Source of the DNA: Microbacterium ulmi
Lineage (GTDB): Bacteria > Actinomycetota > Actinomycetes > Actinomycetales > Microbacteriaceae
NCBI RefSeq assembly: GCF_011759705.1
Contig: NZ_JAAOZF010000001.1
Coordinates: 186,001 to 250,000, forward strand
Reading direction: 5' to 3'
Length of the DNA: 64,000 nucleotides
Under the pieces are notes generated by a model that did not search any database, was not told the DNA's origin, and was given only the letters and a program-made list of their open reading frames with translations. Shown piece by piece: positions 1 to 9,286 of this stretch. Each line of letters begins with the position of its first letter. The first letter of the stretch is position 1. The translations under genes and the position numbers were made by a program.

Positions 1-704
1 CTCCTCTCGACGGCGAGACGGCCGAGCTCGCCGGCCGCCGCATCCACGCCCGCATGATGCAGGGCTACGGCATGAGCGAGCTCAGCCCCGTCTCCCACGC
101 CATGCCGTTCCAGCGCGACGACATCCCGGTCAGCTCGGTCGGCGTGCCGCTGCCGAACATCGTGTGCAAGCTCGTCGACACGGAGACGGGCGAGGAGATC
201 ACGGAGTTCGGCGAGAACGGCCAGACCCGCCCGGGCGAGCTGTGGGTCAAGGGCCCCAACGTCATGCTCGGCTATCTCAATCAGCCCGCAGCGACGGCCG
301 AGACGCTCGACGCCGACGGGTTCCTGCACACGGGCGACGTCGCGATCGTCGACGAGGGCGGGTGGTTCTCGATCGTCGACCGCGTCAAGGAGCTCATCAA
401 GTACAAGGGCTACCAGATCGCGCCCGCCGAGCTCGAGGCGCTGCTGCTCGCGCACCCGAAGATCCTCGATGCCGCCGTCATCGGAGTGCTCGACGACGAC
501 AGGCAGGAGATCCCCAAGGCGTACGTCGTCGCACGTCCCGACTCCGGCCTCACGGAGGACGAGGTCATGACGTTCGTCGCAGGACAGGTCGCACCGCACA
601 AGAAGGTGCGGCGCGTCGAGTTCATCGACGCGATCCCCAAGTCCAGCGCCGGCAAGATCCTGCGCAAGGATCTGCGGGCGCGCGAGGCCGTGCCCGTGGC
701 GTAG
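1..704 (+). CDS. Acyl-CoA synthetase / 4-coumarate-CoA ligase-like, C-terminal part (5' end outside window)
   Basis: Open frame running in from the left edge (codons start at base 3). It holds the C-terminal half of an ANL-superfamily adenylate-forming ligase: the adenylation signature around GYGMSEL, the YLNQP...TGD segment, the hinge (VDRVKELIKYKGYQIAP) and the terminal PKSSAGKILRKDL with the catalytic lysine. The KYKGYQ/APAELE wording is typical of 4-coumarate-CoA or medium-chain ligases, which form an acyl-CoA through an acyl-AMP. Substrate cannot be read from this part. It ends just before a strong hairpin. Confidence 0.9.
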   Translation, partial: PLDGETAELAGRRIHARMMQGYGMSELSPVSHAMPFQRDDIPVSSVGVPLPNIVCKLVDTETGEEITEFGENGQTRPGELWVKGPNVMLGYLNQPAATAETLDADGFLHTGDVAIVDEGGWFSIVDRVKELIKYKGYQIAPAELEALLLAHPKILDAAVIGVLDDDRQEIPKAYVVARPDSGLTEDEVMTFVAGQVAPHKKVRRVEFIDAIPKSSAGKILRKDLRAREAVPVA

Positions 705-721
705 TCTCGACCTCAGCCGCC

Positions 722-762
722 GGATGCCGCGCCCCCGACCGAAGCCGGGGGGCGCGGCATCC
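722..762 (+). terminator. Strong hairpin after the ligase gene
   Basis: Perfect inverted repeat GGATGCCGCGCCCCC (722-736) and its complement (748-762) around an 11-base loop, 17 bases past the stop. There is no U-run, which is usual in this group. The stem carries the GGATGCCG octamer that is over-represented across the core part of this window. Confidence 0.75.
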
Positions 763-803
763 GCGTCTGTCGGAGCGCGGGGCACTCACGACCCGCCCCG
801 GCC

Positions 804-832
804 TTGACGGATTTACTCAACTGAGTAATACT
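804..832 (+). promoter_or_regulatory. Leaderless promoter with palindromic operator for the TetR gene
   Basis: TTGACG (804-809) and TAATAC/AATACT (826-832) are spaced as -35 and -10, so the transcript should begin at or next to the ATG at 840. A perfect palindrome TTACTCA-AC-TGAGTAA (813-828) fills the spacer and enters the -10. A repressor bound there would block polymerase, which points to autoregulation by the TetR protein. Confidence 0.7.
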
Positions 833-839
833 CTTACTC

Positions 840-1427
840 ATGCAAGTAACTCCGTCCGTGGCTCCGCGCGTGGACCGTCGGGCTCAGATCATCGCGGCGA
901 CCATCGAGGTGATCGCGCGCGAAGGCGTCGCCGGCGCGACGTTCGCGCGCATCCGCGAGCACGCCCGGCTCTCCAGCACCCGGCTCATCTCCTACCACTT
1001 CGACTCCAAGGAAGCGCTCCTGCAGGCCGTCCTGCAGCACGTCATCGGGCAGGCCGGGGAGGTCATGTCGCCCGTGATCGCGGCTGCCCGCTCGCCGCGC
1101 GAGAAGCTCGCGGCGTACATCCGCTCGAACCTCGCGTTCCTCGCCGAACGCCCGGACTACGCACGGACGGCGGTCGCCGTGCTCGCCGCCGGCACGGCCG
1201 CTGCCGACAGCACGACCGACCAAGCCGAGGACCTGCTCGTGAGCCTCTTCCTCGACGCGCAGCGCGACGGCGTCATGCGCTCGTTCGACGCGCCGACCTT
1301 CGCAGCCACTGTGCGGGCGGCCATCGACAGCACCGTCACACGCTTCGCCCACTCCCCGCAGCTCGATCTCGTCGCGTGCGGAGAACAGCTCGTCGACCTC
1401 TTCGATCGGGCGGTCCGCCCGGACTGA
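840..1427 (+). CDS. TetR/AcrR-family transcriptional regulator
   Basis: 195 aa. The N-terminal TetR helix-turn-helix is clear: RRAQIIAATIEVIAREGVAG, then TFARIREHARLSSTRLISYHF at about residues 38-58, then DSKEALLQAV. The C-terminal part is helical and ligand-binding in this family; the ligand is unknown. No ribosome-binding site precedes the ATG; instead a -10 lies about 7 bases upstream, so the message is probably leaderless. The palindrome in the promoter makes self-repression likely. A small membrane protein follows after 89 bases on the same strand and may be its target. Confidence 0.9.
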   Translation: MQVTPSVAPRVDRRAQIIAATIEVIAREGVAGATFARIREHARLSSTRLISYHFDSKEALLQAVLQHVIGQAGEVMSPVIAAARSPREKLAAYIRSNLAFLAERPDYARTAVAVLAAGTAAADSTTDQAEDLLVSLFLDAQRDGVMRSFDAPTFAATVRAAIDSTVTRFAHSPQLDLVACGEQLVDLFDRAVRPD

Positions 1428-1516
1428 CCTCGACCCGCTCCGCCCGCCGCCGCGCATCCGCGCGGTGCCGTCCGGCGCGCCCGCCGGCGCGTCCACCCCA
1501 CCCCGAGAGGAATCCC

Positions 1517-1963
1517 ATGACCGTCGTCACATCCGAGCAGCCAGGTCTCGCTCACCCCCGCATCCGCCGGTCCTTCGCCGCGGTGCGCGCGCTTCTCGCC
1601 GTCCTTCTCATCGTGAGCATCGCCGCTGTCGCCTTCGCCTTCGTCGAGCAGTCGCACGCCGAGCTCGTGAACACCGTGGTCTGGATCCGCAGCGTCGCGG
1701 TGGTCGCCGCCGCGATCATCCTCTACCTCCTCGCCGTCTTCGCGTCGCGAGGTCGTGCGGGTGCCTATCGCCGGCTCCGGCTGCTGTCGTTCCTGATCCC
1801 CGCCGGCGTCGTGCTGCTCATCGTCGCCCCGGGCGAGTTCCCGCTGTGGATCAAGATCGAGCAGGCGGTGTGCGGAGCGCTCATCCTCGCCGTCGGGATC
1901 ATCCTCAGCCGGCGCCGCCTGCGCGAGCTCTTCCCGACGGCGAAGAAGGCGCGTCGCCGCTGA
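1517..1963 (+). CDS. Small integral membrane protein of unknown function
   Basis: 148 aa starting at ATG 1517, preceded by GAGAGG at 1505-1510. After a short N-terminus come four hydrophobic segments (about residues 21-43, 53-75, 87-105 and 112-130), ending in a basic tail (RRRLRELFPTAKKARRR). I do not recognise the family. It lies downstream of the TetR gene with no terminator between, so it is probably co-transcribed with it. A compact hairpin follows and separates it from the convergent hemA. Confidence 0.75.
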   Translation: MTVVTSEQPGLAHPRIRRSFAAVRALLAVLLIVSIAAVAFAFVEQSHAELVNTVVWIRSVAVVAAAIILYLLAVFASRGRAGAYRRLRLLSFLIPAGVVLLIVAPGEFPLWIKIEQAVCGALILAVGIILSRRRLRELFPTAKKARRR

Positions 1964-1970
1964 CGAGTGG

Positions 1971-2000
1971 CCGGTCGTCGCACGTGATCGTGCGGGCCGG
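1971..2000. terminator. Hairpin between convergent genes
   Basis: CGCACG-TGAT-CGTGCG (1979-1994) with outer CCGG pairs, between the membrane-protein gene and the 3' end of hemA. Probably ends transcription from both sides. Confidence 0.5.
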
Positions 2001-2048
2001 CCGCGACGATCCCGCACTGTTCCTGTCGCGACGGCGTCTGGCCGGAAG

Positions 2049-3293
2049 CTACGCGATGGCGGCCCCGTCGCCCTCGTCGGCGACGGGCGCCTCGACGCGG
2101 ATGCCGTGCAGCGTCTCGAGGGCCGCGTGCACGTCGTCGAGCCGTCCCTCCGCCGCGGCCTCGCGGATGCGGACGGACGGACCATGCAGGATGACCCCTG
2201 CGAGGTGCCGCAGCGCGGCCTCCGTCTCGTCGCCCGCGCCGCGCGCACGCGCGCGGGCGATCTCGGCCTCGAGCACGGCGTGGGCCTCGGCGCGCAGCGC
2301 CGTGATGGCGGGCGCCGCGGCGAGGTCGGCCGCGAACTCCGCCGCCGCGTCGCCGACGAGGGCCCTGGCGTGGTCGTGAGCGTCGAACTGCTCGAGCGGC
2401 GCATGGAGCTTGATGGTCTCGAGATCGAGGAGCTCGACGCCCTCGACGCGCGCGACGTCGGGATCGACGTTGCGCGGCAGACCCAGGTCGATCACGAGGA
2501 GGCGCCGGCCGGGCGTGAGCGCGTCGGCGTGCACGACGGCCTCGGTCGTGCACGTGATGACGACGTCGGCGCGGGACGCGGCATCCGGGAACGATGACTC
2601 GACGGCGAGTCCATGGGTCGCGGCGAACGCGGCGGCGCGGCCGGACGGCGAGTACACGCGCAGATCGGTCGCGCCGAGTCCCCTGAGCGCTCCGACGGTC
2701 TTGGCGGCATAGCGGCCCGTGCCGACGACGAGCACGCGCGTGGAAGCCCAGTCGGCGATGCGAGAGTCGGCGAGCTGCAGCGCCAGGCGGACGAGCGAGC
2801 GGTGGGCGCCGCGCAGCGACGTGCGCCCGCGGATGCCGCGGCTCGTGTGCGTCGCCTTCTGGAAGAGCCGCTCGAGGGCACGACTGGTGGTGCCGTCGAC
2901 GCGCGCCGAGTCGAGCGCCCGGCTCACCTGGCCCGAGATCTCCTCCTCGCCGACGACGATCGACTCGAGGCCGCTCGTGACGGCGAACAGATGGCTCGCG
3001 ACGGCGCTGCCGCGGTGCACCGCGACCGACGAGCGCAGCACGTCGGCATCCAGTCCGCTCGCGTCGGCCATCGCCTCCACGACCGATTCGACCGCGACGG
3101 CATCGCCGCCCGTGAGCGGCTCGTCGATGTCGAGGTACGCCTCGAAGCGGTTGCACGTCGCGAGCACGACGGCTCCCGAGACGAAGAGCTCATCGTCGAC
3201 GAGGGCGCGTGTCGCGGCGGGTGCGCCGACGGAGAGCCGTTCGAGGACGTCGAACGATGCGTTCCGATGGTTCGCACTGAGGCACAAGAGCAC
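2049..3293 (-). CDS. hemA: Glutamyl-tRNA reductase
   Basis: 414 aa, GTG start at 3293. It reduces glutamyl-tRNA(Glu) to glutamate-1-semialdehyde, the first committed step of C5-type haem synthesis; HemL takes the next step. Family marks: [15 protein letters not shown] at the N-terminus, the catalytic-cysteine motif ATCNRFE, the [11 protein letters not shown] segment, a Rossmann region with [14 protein letters not shown], and a helical dimerisation tail. It is transcribed away from the rest of the haem genes, from a leaderless promoter overlapping that of hemE; only 18 bases separate the two start codons. Confidence 0.95.
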   Translation of the reverse strand: MLLCLSANHRNASFDVLERLSVGAPAATRALVDDELFVSGAVVLATCNRFEAYLDIDEPLTGGDAVAVESVVEAMADASGLDADVLRSSVAVHRGSAVASHLFAVTSGLESIVVGEEEISGQVSRALDSARVDGTTSRALERLFQKATHTSRGIRGRTSLRGAHRSLVRLALQLADSRIADWASTRVLVVGTGRYAAKTVGALRGLGATDLRVYSPSGRAAAFAATHGLAVESSFPDAASRADVVITCTTEAVVHADALTPGRRLLVIDLGLPRNVDPDVARVEGVELLDLETIKLHAPLEQFDAHDHARALVGDAAAEFAADLAAAPAITALRAEAHAVLEAEIARARARGAGDETEAALRHLAGVILHGPSVRIREAAAEGRLDDVHAALETLHGIRVEAPVADEGDGAAIA

Positions 3294-3298
3294 GAGCC

Positions 3299-3306
3299 TA
3301 ATCTTA
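3299..3306. promoter_or_regulatory. Overlapping divergent leaderless promoters of hemA and hemE
   Basis: On the + strand TAATCT (3299-3304) ends 7 bases before the hemE GTG at 3312. On the - strand TAAGAT (3306-3301) ends 7 bases before the hemA GTG at 3293. The two -10 hexamers share four base pairs and are placed symmetrically. Each message should begin at its start codon, and polymerase should be able to occupy only one promoter at a time. Confidence 0.7.
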
Positions 3307-3311
3307 ACAAC

Positions 3312-4367
3312 GTGTCAGTGAACCCCGCGCCCCAGCCCGCCGTCGATCGCCACGCGGGCTCGCGGCTCGTCCGCGCCTACCGGGGCGACCGACCCGAGAC
3401 GACGCCCGTGTGGTTCATGCGGCAGGCGGGGCGGTCGCTCCCCGAGTACCGCGCGCTGCGGGTCGGCACCGACATGCTCGACGCCTGCCTCGACCCCGAG
3501 CTCGCGAGCGAGATCACGCTGCAGCCCGTCCGACGCCATGGCGTGGACGCCGCGATCTTCTTCAGCGACATCGTGATCCCCGTACGCCTCGCAGGCGTCG
3601 ACGTGCGGATCGTCGCGGGCCGGGGCCCCGTCCTCGATCGTCCCGTCCGCTCCGCAGCGGATGTCGCGGCTCTTCCCGCGCTCGACCCCGGCGCCCTCCA
3701 GCCGATCCGGGATGCCGTCGCCCTGACGGTCGCGGGTCTCGGCGACACCCCGCTCATCGGCTTCGCCGGTGCGCCGTACACGCTCGCGTCGTACCTCGTC
3801 GAAGGCGGGCCGTCGCGCGAGCAGCTGCGCACGCGGGCGCTCCTGCACTCCGAGCCCGACACGTGGGACGCCCTGCTGGCGTGGTGCGCCGAGATCACGG
3901 GCGCGTTCCTCGCGGCGCAGGTCGAGGCGGGCGCATCGGCGGCGCAGCTGTTCGACTCGTGGGCCGGCTCGCTGTCGGTGCGCGACTACACCGAGCACGT
4001 CTCGGCGCACTCGGCGGCGGCGATCGCCCCCGCGAAGGCGCTCGGCGTGCCGATCGTGCACTTCGGCGTCGGCACAGGCGAGCTGCTCACGTCGATGCGC
4101 TCCATCGGCGCGGACGTCATGGGCGTCGACTGGCGCCTCCCGCTCGACGAGGCCTCGCGCCGGCTCGGCGGTTCGACACCGCTGCAGGGCAACGTCGACC
4201 CCGCGCTCCTCGCCGCGCCGTGGCCCGTGCTCGAAGCGCACGTGCGGGACGTGCTCGACCGCGGTCGCGCGGCTCCCGCGCACGTGCTCAACCTCGGGCA
4301 CGGCGTGCCGCCCGAGACCGACCCCGGCGTGCTGACCCGCATCGTGGAGCTCGTCCGCGGTGTCTGA
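3312..4367 (+). CDS. hemE: Uroporphyrinogen III decarboxylase
   Basis: 351 aa from GTG 3312 (a second GTG at 3318 is possible). It converts uroporphyrinogen III to coproporphyrinogen III. Diagnostic segments are [20 protein letters not shown] near the N-terminus, FFSDIVIP with the catalytic aspartate, [18 protein letters not shown], and [13 protein letters not shown] near the C-terminus. It heads the rightward haem operon and overlaps the next gene by 8 bases. The start is chosen because the -10 TAATCT sits exactly 7 bases before 3312, the arrangement seen for other leaderless genes here. Confidence 0.95.
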   Translation: MSVNPAPQPAVDRHAGSRLVRAYRGDRPETTPVWFMRQAGRSLPEYRALRVGTDMLDACLDPELASEITLQPVRRHGVDAAIFFSDIVIPVRLAGVDVRIVAGRGPVLDRPVRSAADVAALPALDPGALQPIRDAVALTVAGLGDTPLIGFAGAPYTLASYLVEGGPSREQLRTRALLHSEPDTWDALLAWCAEITGAFLAAQVEAGASAAQLFDSWAGSLSVRDYTEHVSAHSAAAIAPAKALGVPIVHFGVGTGELLTSMRSIGADVMGVDWRLPLDEASRRLGGSTPLQGNVDPALLAAPWPVLEAHVRDVLDRGRAAPAHVLNLGHGVPPETDPGVLTRIVELVRGV

Positions 4368-5592
4368 TCGTCCGGGCCGAGCTGCCATCGAGGTCGTCGG
4401 AGGCGGCGTCGCCGGACTCGTCGTCGCGCGGCGCCTCGCGCTCGCCGGCGCGGACGTCGTGCTGCACGAGGCCTCCGACCGCCTGGGCGGGACCGTCGCC
4501 CGCCACGTCGTGGGGGGCATCCCGCTCGACGCGGGCGCCGAGAGCTTCGCGGTGCGCGGCGGATCCGTCGCGGCCCTGCTCGCCGAGCTGGGCCTCGCCG
4601 GCGACATCGTCGACCCGAGGCCAGGGCCCGCATGGCTGCAGCCGGCGGAGGGCTCCCCCGTGCCGCTGCCTGCGACGGCGCTGCTCGGCATCCCCGCCGA
4701 TCCCGTCGCGGCGGACGTCGTCGCCGTCGTGGGCGAGGCCGCCGCGATGAGGGCGGCTGAGCTCGACGCGATGCCCCTCGGCGATGTTCCGGCGACCCTG
4801 GGCGCACTCGTGCGGGAGCGACACGGTGCCGACGTGCTCGACCGGCTCGTGACCCCCGTCGTGCGGGGCGTGCACTCGATCCACCCCGACGACGTGCCGA
4901 TCGAGCGCGCGCACCCGGCCCTGCGCGCGGCTCTCGTCGAGCACGGATCGCTCTCGGCCGCCGTGCGCAGCCTCCGCGCGGCCGCTCCCCCCGGTTCCGC
5001 CGTCGCCGGCCTCCGCGGCGGCATGCACCGCCTCCCCGCGGCTCTCGCGGAGGATGCGGCGCGGGCCGGCGTCGACATCCGTCTCGGCTCCCGCGTCGAC
5101 GCGTTCGACGCGGCGATGGTGGTCGCTGCCCGCAGCGTCACCGCACCCGCGGGCGAGGGCCGCCGCATCCATCTCGTGACGCTCGTCGTCGACCAGGACG
5201 AGCTCGATGCCGCGCCCCGCGGCTCCGGGCTGCTCGTCGCGGAGGGCGCGCCCGGCATCCGGGCCCGCGCCCTGACCCATGCGACGGCGAAATGGGAATG
5301 GCTGCGCGAGTCCGCGGCGGGCCGGCACGTCCTCAGGCTCTCGTACGACGACGTGCCCGCGGATCCCGTCGAGACCGCGAGGACGGATGCCGCGGCCCTC
5401 CTGGGCGTCGCCCTCCCGCGCGAGCGCGTGCTCGACGCGGCACGCGTCTCGTGGACGCGGCCCGCGCCGGCGAGCCCGGCGCCCTGGGCGGTCGTCGTCG
5501 GAGAGACCGTGGCCGGATCCGGCCTCGCGGGAATCGTCGCCCACGCCGAGCGCACGGCTCAGGGTCTGCTCGCGCGAGTTATCCCCGGCTGA
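4360..5592 (+). CDS. hemY: Coproporphyrinogen III oxidase (HemY/CgoX, FAD-dependent)
   Basis: 410 aa, GTG start overlapping the end of hemE. The N-terminal FAD-binding motif reads [27 protein letters not shown] followed by DRLGGT; the C-terminal part has [12 protein letters not shown]...[19 protein letters not shown]. In actinobacteria this family oxidises coproporphyrinogen III to coproporphyrin III, with HemH and HemQ acting next; the neighbouring hemQ supports that pathway. At 410 aa it is shorter than the roughly 450-480 usual for the family, with a compact middle region. Confidence 0.88.
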   Translation: MSDRPGRAAIEVVGGGVAGLVVARRLALAGADVVLHEASDRLGGTVARHVVGGIPLDAGAESFAVRGGSVAALLAELGLAGDIVDPRPGPAWLQPAEGSPVPLPATALLGIPADPVAADVVAVVGEAAAMRAAELDAMPLGDVPATLGALVRERHGADVLDRLVTPVVRGVHSIHPDDVPIERAHPALRAALVEHGSLSAAVRSLRAAAPPGSAVAGLRGGMHRLPAALAEDAARAGVDIRLGSRVDAFDAAMVVAARSVTAPAGEGRRIHLVTLVVDQDELDAAPRGSGLLVAEGAPGIRARALTHATAKWEWLRESAAGRHVLRLSYDDVPADPVETARTDAAALLGVALPRERVLDAARVSWTRPAPASPAPWAVVVGETVAGSGLAGIVAHAERTAQGLLARVIPG

Positions 5593-5632
5593 TCGATTCG
5601 CGCCCGCGGCGAGGACGGGCGAGGATAGTGTT

Positions 5633-6331
5633 ATGAGCTTTCCCTCGGACGAACAACCCCCCGCCGCCGAGGACCTCGGATACACCCTGTGGGCCGTGTT
5701 CCGCCGCGAGCCCGGCAGGCCCGTCGCCCCCGGAGACCTGTCCGCGGCCGTCGCCGAGGTCGAGGCATCCGGCGTCACGATCCGCGGCTGGTACGACGTC
5801 TCGGGACTGCGCGCCGACGCCGACCTCATGGTGTGGCTGCACTCCGACATCGAGCGCGGCGCGGCGCCCGAGGCGCTTCAGGCGGCCCTGCGCACGCTCC
5901 GCCGCGCAGAGCCCCTCGCGAGCCTCGTTCCCGTGTGGAACGCGATGGGCGTTCACCGCGAGGCCGAGTTCAGCCGCAGCCACTCCCCCGCGTTCCTGCG
6001 GGGCGTCGAGCCGTCGGCATGGCTCACGGTCTACCCGTTCGTGCGCTCGTACGACTGGTACCTCCTCCCCGACGACGAACGCAAGCAGATGCTCGCCGAC
6101 CACGGCCGAAAGGGCTCGCAGCACCGCCGAGTGCTGAGCAACACGGTCGCGTCGTTCGCGCTGGGCGACTACGAGTGGATCCTCGCCCTCGAGGCGCCCG
6201 AGCTCGTCGATCTCGTCGACCTCATGCGGCACCTGCGCCAGACCGAGGCGCGCCGCCACGTTCGCGAGGAGATCCCCTTCTTCACCGGCCGGCGCATCGG
6301 CCTCGACGACATCCAGGAGGTCCTCGCGTGA
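5633..6331 (+). CDS. hemQ: Coproheme decarboxylase (HemQ/ChdC)
   Basis: 232 aa, ATG 5633 with GAGGA at 5621-5625. It performs the last step of the coproporphyrin-dependent pathway, converting iron coproporphyrin to haem b with peroxide. The residues of the actinobacterial enzyme are all in register: a distal His in SRSHSPAF, the catalytic Tyr 17 residues later in VYPFVR, and the axial His 23 further on in MLADHGRKG. This is the spacing of H118, Y135 and H158 in the Corynebacterium diphtheriae enzyme. It lies between hemY and hemH and overlaps hemH by GTGA. Confidence 0.95.
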   Translation: MSFPSDEQPPAAEDLGYTLWAVFRREPGRPVAPGDLSAAVAEVEASGVTIRGWYDVSGLRADADLMVWLHSDIERGAAPEALQAALRTLRRAEPLASLVPVWNAMGVHREAEFSRSHSPAFLRGVEPSAWLTVYPFVRSYDWYLLPDDERKQMLADHGRKGSQHRRVLSNTVASFALGDYEWILALEAPELVDLVDLMRHLRQTEARRHVREEIPFFTGRRIGLDDIQEVLA

Positions 6332-7416
6332 CTGCCCACCCCTACGACCTGGCTCCCGAACCTCTCGGGTACGACGCGGTCCTGCTCGCGAGCTTCGGCG
6401 GGCCCGAGGGCCAGGACGACGTCATCCCGTTCCTGCGGAACGTGACGCGCGGCCGGGGCGTGCCCGAGGAGCGCCTCGAAGAGGTCGCCCACCACTACCG
6501 CGCGCATGGCGGCGTGAGCCCCATCAATGCGCAGAACCGTGCGCTCAAGGCGGCGCTCGAGGCCGAGCTCGCGCGGCGGGGTCTCGACCTGCCGGTCATC
6601 TGGGGCAACCGCAACTGGGACCCGTACTTCCCCGACGCGCTGCGCGCGGCACGGGATGCCGGTCACCGCCGTCTCCTCGCCCTCGTGACCGCCGCCTACA
6701 CGTCGTACTCGGGCGTCGGCCAGTACCTCGAGGACTTCGACACGGCGCTCGACGAGACGGGCCTGCGCGATGAGCTCGAGATCGCGAAGATCCGCGAGTA
6801 CTTCGACCACCCCGGCTTCATCGCTCCCTTCGCCGAGGGCGTGCGCGACGCGCTCGACCGGATCGCCGCCGAGAAGCCGGGCGCCAGCACCCACGTGCTG
6901 TTCGTGACGCATTCGATCCCGACCGCCGCGGCGGCGGCATCCGGACCCGAGTTCGGCGAGGGCGGAGCGTATGTCGCACAGCACCTCGCGGCTGCGGAAG
7001 CCGTCCTGCGCGAGGCGGGGACGACGGATGCCGCATGGAGCCTCGTCTACCAGTCCCGCAGCGGCGCGCCCCAGATCCCGTGGCTCGAGCCCGATGTCAA
7101 CGACGCGATCGACGGGCTCGCGGCATCCGGCGTCGACGCCCTCGTCATCGTCCCCCTCGGCTTCGTGAGCGACCACATGGAGGTCGTGTGGGACCTCGAC
7201 ACGGAGGCGATCGAGACCGCGGAGGGCCACGGCATCCTCGCGATCCGCGTTCCGACCCCCGGCACGCACCCCGCCTTCATCGCGGGTCTCGTCGACCTCA
7301 TCGTCGAGCGACTCGAAGACGTTCCCGTCGAAGAGCGCCCCCACCTGACCGACCTCGGTCCCTGGCCCGACCTCCCCTCGCAGGGCGCCGGCGCTCCCGC
7401 AGTGCTCGCCCGATGA
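6328..7416 (+). CDS. hemH: Coproporphyrin III ferrochelatase
   Basis: 362 aa, GTG start overlapping the hemQ stop as GTGA. It inserts Fe2+ into coproporphyrin III. Family segments are [47 protein letters not shown], the metal-site His in [12 protein letters not shown], the distal [17 protein letters not shown], and [20 protein letters not shown]. Many actinobacterial ferrochelatases bind a [2Fe-2S] cluster through C-terminal cysteines; I find no cysteine anywhere in this protein, so it must be cluster-free. Confidence 0.95.
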   Translation: MTAHPYDLAPEPLGYDAVLLASFGGPEGQDDVIPFLRNVTRGRGVPEERLEEVAHHYRAHGGVSPINAQNRALKAALEAELARRGLDLPVIWGNRNWDPYFPDALRAARDAGHRRLLALVTAAYTSYSGVGQYLEDFDTALDETGLRDELEIAKIREYFDHPGFIAPFAEGVRDALDRIAAEKPGASTHVLFVTHSIPTAAAAASGPEFGEGGAYVAQHLAAAEAVLREAGTTDAAWSLVYQSRSGAPQIPWLEPDVNDAIDGLAASGVDALVIVPLGFVSDHMEVVWDLDTEAIETAEGHGILAIRVPTPGTHPAFIAGLVDLIVERLEDVPVEERPHLTDLGPWPDLPSQGAGAPAVLAR

Positions 7417-8324
7417 CGACGCTGCGGATCGGCACGCGCGGCAGCGCCCTCGCGCTGACGCAGACGGGCACGGTGGCCGACTCCCTCCGCACGAGGACCG
7501 GCGTCGACACCGAGCTCGTCACGATCACGACCGACGGCGACCGCTCCAACGAGCCGCTCTCGCGCGCGGGCGGTGCGGGTCTGTTCACGGGCGCGCTCCG
7601 AGACGCGCTCCTCGACGGGCGCTGCGACGTCGTCGTGCACTCGCTCAAGGACCTGCCGACGGCGCCGCATCCCGACCTCGTCGTCGCCGCGATCCCGAAG
7701 CGCGCCGACGCACGCGACGCGCTCTGCGCCCGCGACGGACTGACCGTCGACACCCTCCCCGCCGGCGCCCGCGTCGGCACGGGGTCGCCGCGCCGTGTCG
7801 CGCAGCTGCGCGCCCGCCGTCCCGACCTCGAGGTCGTCGACATCCGCGGCAACGTCGACACGCGTCTCGGCCTCGTCGCCGACGGTGCGCTGGATGCCGT
7901 CATCCTCGCGGCGGCGGGGCTCTCGCGCCTGTCGCGCACCGACGTCGTGACCGAGTTCCTCGACCTCGACGAGTGGCCGACCGCGCCCGGGCAGGGAGCG
8001 CTCGCGGTCGAGGTGCGTCGCGGCGAGGAGCAGCTCGTCAAGGCGCTCGACCACTCCTCGACGCGCGCCGTCGTCGACGCGGAGCGCGCGGTGCTCGCCC
8101 TCCTCGAGGCGGGATGCTCCGCGCCCGTCGGGGCCCACGCGCTGATCGACTCCGACCTCCTGTTCCTGTCCGCCCGTGTCTACAGCGCCGACGGGGCCAC
8201 GGTGCTCACGGCATCCCACGCCGCGTACTGGCCCGATCGCGACGCGCCGGTCGAGATCGCCGAGCGCGCCGCGCGAGAGCTGCTGGATGCAGGGGCCGCC
8301 GACCTGATGGGACCTTCCGCATGA
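7413..8324 (+). CDS. hemC: Hydroxymethylbilane synthase (porphobilinogen deaminase)
   Basis: 303 aa, ATGA overlap with hemH. It joins four porphobilinogens into hydroxymethylbilane on a dipyrromethane cofactor. Seen: [13 protein letters not shown] at the N-terminus, [11 protein letters not shown] with the catalytic aspartate, [31 protein letters not shown], and [12 protein letters not shown] with the cofactor-binding cysteine. No separate hemD gene lies in this cluster, so uroporphyrinogen III synthase must be encoded elsewhere. Confidence 0.96.
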   Translation: MTTLRIGTRGSALALTQTGTVADSLRTRTGVDTELVTITTDGDRSNEPLSRAGGAGLFTGALRDALLDGRCDVVVHSLKDLPTAPHPDLVVAAIPKRADARDALCARDGLTVDTLPAGARVGTGSPRRVAQLRARRPDLEVVDIRGNVDTRLGLVADGALDAVILAAAGLSRLSRTDVVTEFLDLDEWPTAPGQGALAVEVRRGEEQLVKALDHSSTRAVVDAERAVLALLEAGCSAPVGAHALIDSDLLFLSARVYSADGATVLTASHAAYWPDRDAPVEIAERAARELLDAGAADLMGPSA

Positions 8325-9286
8325 TCGACCGTCCGCGGCGCCTGCGCGCCACCCCCGCCATGCGTCGTCTCGTCTCCGAGACCCGCGTGCACCCCGCCGA
8401 GCTCGTGCTCCCCGTCTTCGTGCGGGAGGGCGCGACCGAGCCCGTGCCGATCTCATCGATGCCGGGCGTCGTGCAGCACTCGCTCGACTCGCTGCGGGCC
8501 GCCCTCGTCGCGGCGGCAGAGGCGGGCATCGGCGGCGTCATGCTGTTCGGCGTTCCCGAGCACAAGGACGCGATCGGCTCCGGTGCGACCGACCCTTCCA
8601 GCATCCTGAACGTCGCGACCCGCGTCGCGGCGGAGGAGGTCGGAGGCGCGCTCGTGGTGCAGACCGACCTGTGCCTCGACGAGTTCACCGATCACGGCCA
8701 CTGCGGCGTGCTCGACCCGCTCGGCCGCGTCGACAACGACGCGACGCTCGACCGCTATCGCGAGATGGCCGTCGTCCAGGCGGCGTCGGGCTCGCAGCTG
8801 CTGGGCCTGTCGGGCATGATGGACGGCCAGGTGGCGGCGGTGCGAGAGGCCCTCGACGACGCCGGATTCACCGACACGCCGATCCTCGGCTACGCCGCCA
8901 AGTACGCGTCGGCGTTCTACGGCCCGTTCCGCGAGGCCGTGCAGTCGTCGCTCGTGGGCGACCGCCGCACGTACCAGCTCGACCCCGCGAACCGCCGCGA
9001 GGGCGCCCGAGAGATCGACCTCGACGTCGCGGAAGGCGCCGACATCGTCATGGTCAAGCCCGCGATGAGCTACCTCGACGTGCTCGCGGATGCCGCGGCA
9101 TCCTCCCCCGTCCCCGTATGGGCGTACCAGGTCTCGGGCGAGTACGCCATGATCGAGGCGGCGGCGGCGCACGGCTGGATCGATCGCCGCCGCGCCGTCC
9201 TGGAGTCGGTGCTCGGCATCCGCCGTGCGGGCGCCGACGCCGTGCTCACGTACTGGGCGACCGAGCTCGCGGAGTGGCTGCGATGA
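8321..9286 (+). CDS. hemB: Delta-aminolevulinic acid dehydratase (porphobilinogen synthase)
   Basis: 321 aa, ATGA overlap with hemC. It condenses two 5-aminolevulinates to porphobilinogen. The two Schiff-base lysines are in [17 protein letters not shown] and [29 protein letters not shown] has only part of the cysteine set of strict zinc enzymes. The end reads [18 protein letters not shown] perfect 16-bp palindrome made of the GGATGCCG octamer and its complement lies inside the coding region near 9088. Confidence 0.96.
   Translation: MIDRPRRLRATPAMRRLVSETRVHPAELVLPVFVREGATEPVPISSMPGVVQHSLDSLRAALVAAAEAGIGGVMLFGVPEHKDAIGSGATDPSSILNVATRVAAEEVGGALVVQTDLCLDEFTDHGHCGVLDPLGRVDNDATLDRYREMAVVQAASGSQLLGLSGMMDGQVAAVREALDDAGFTDTPILGYAAKYASAFYGPFREAVQSSLVGDRRTYQLDPANRREGAREIDLDVAEGADIVMVKPAMSYLDVLADAAASSPVPVWAYQVSGEYAMIEAAAAHGWIDRRRAVLESVLGIRRAGADAVLTYWATELAEWLR

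Noticed and set aside
834..1496. Minus-strand open frame across the TetR gene
   Set aside because: It is the antisense of a clear TetR protein and has no recognisable domain; such shadows are common at this GC content.
3315..5555. 746-aa minus-strand open frame opposite hemE and hemY
   Set aside because: Low-complexity Arg/Ser/Ala translation opposite two well-defined enzymes.
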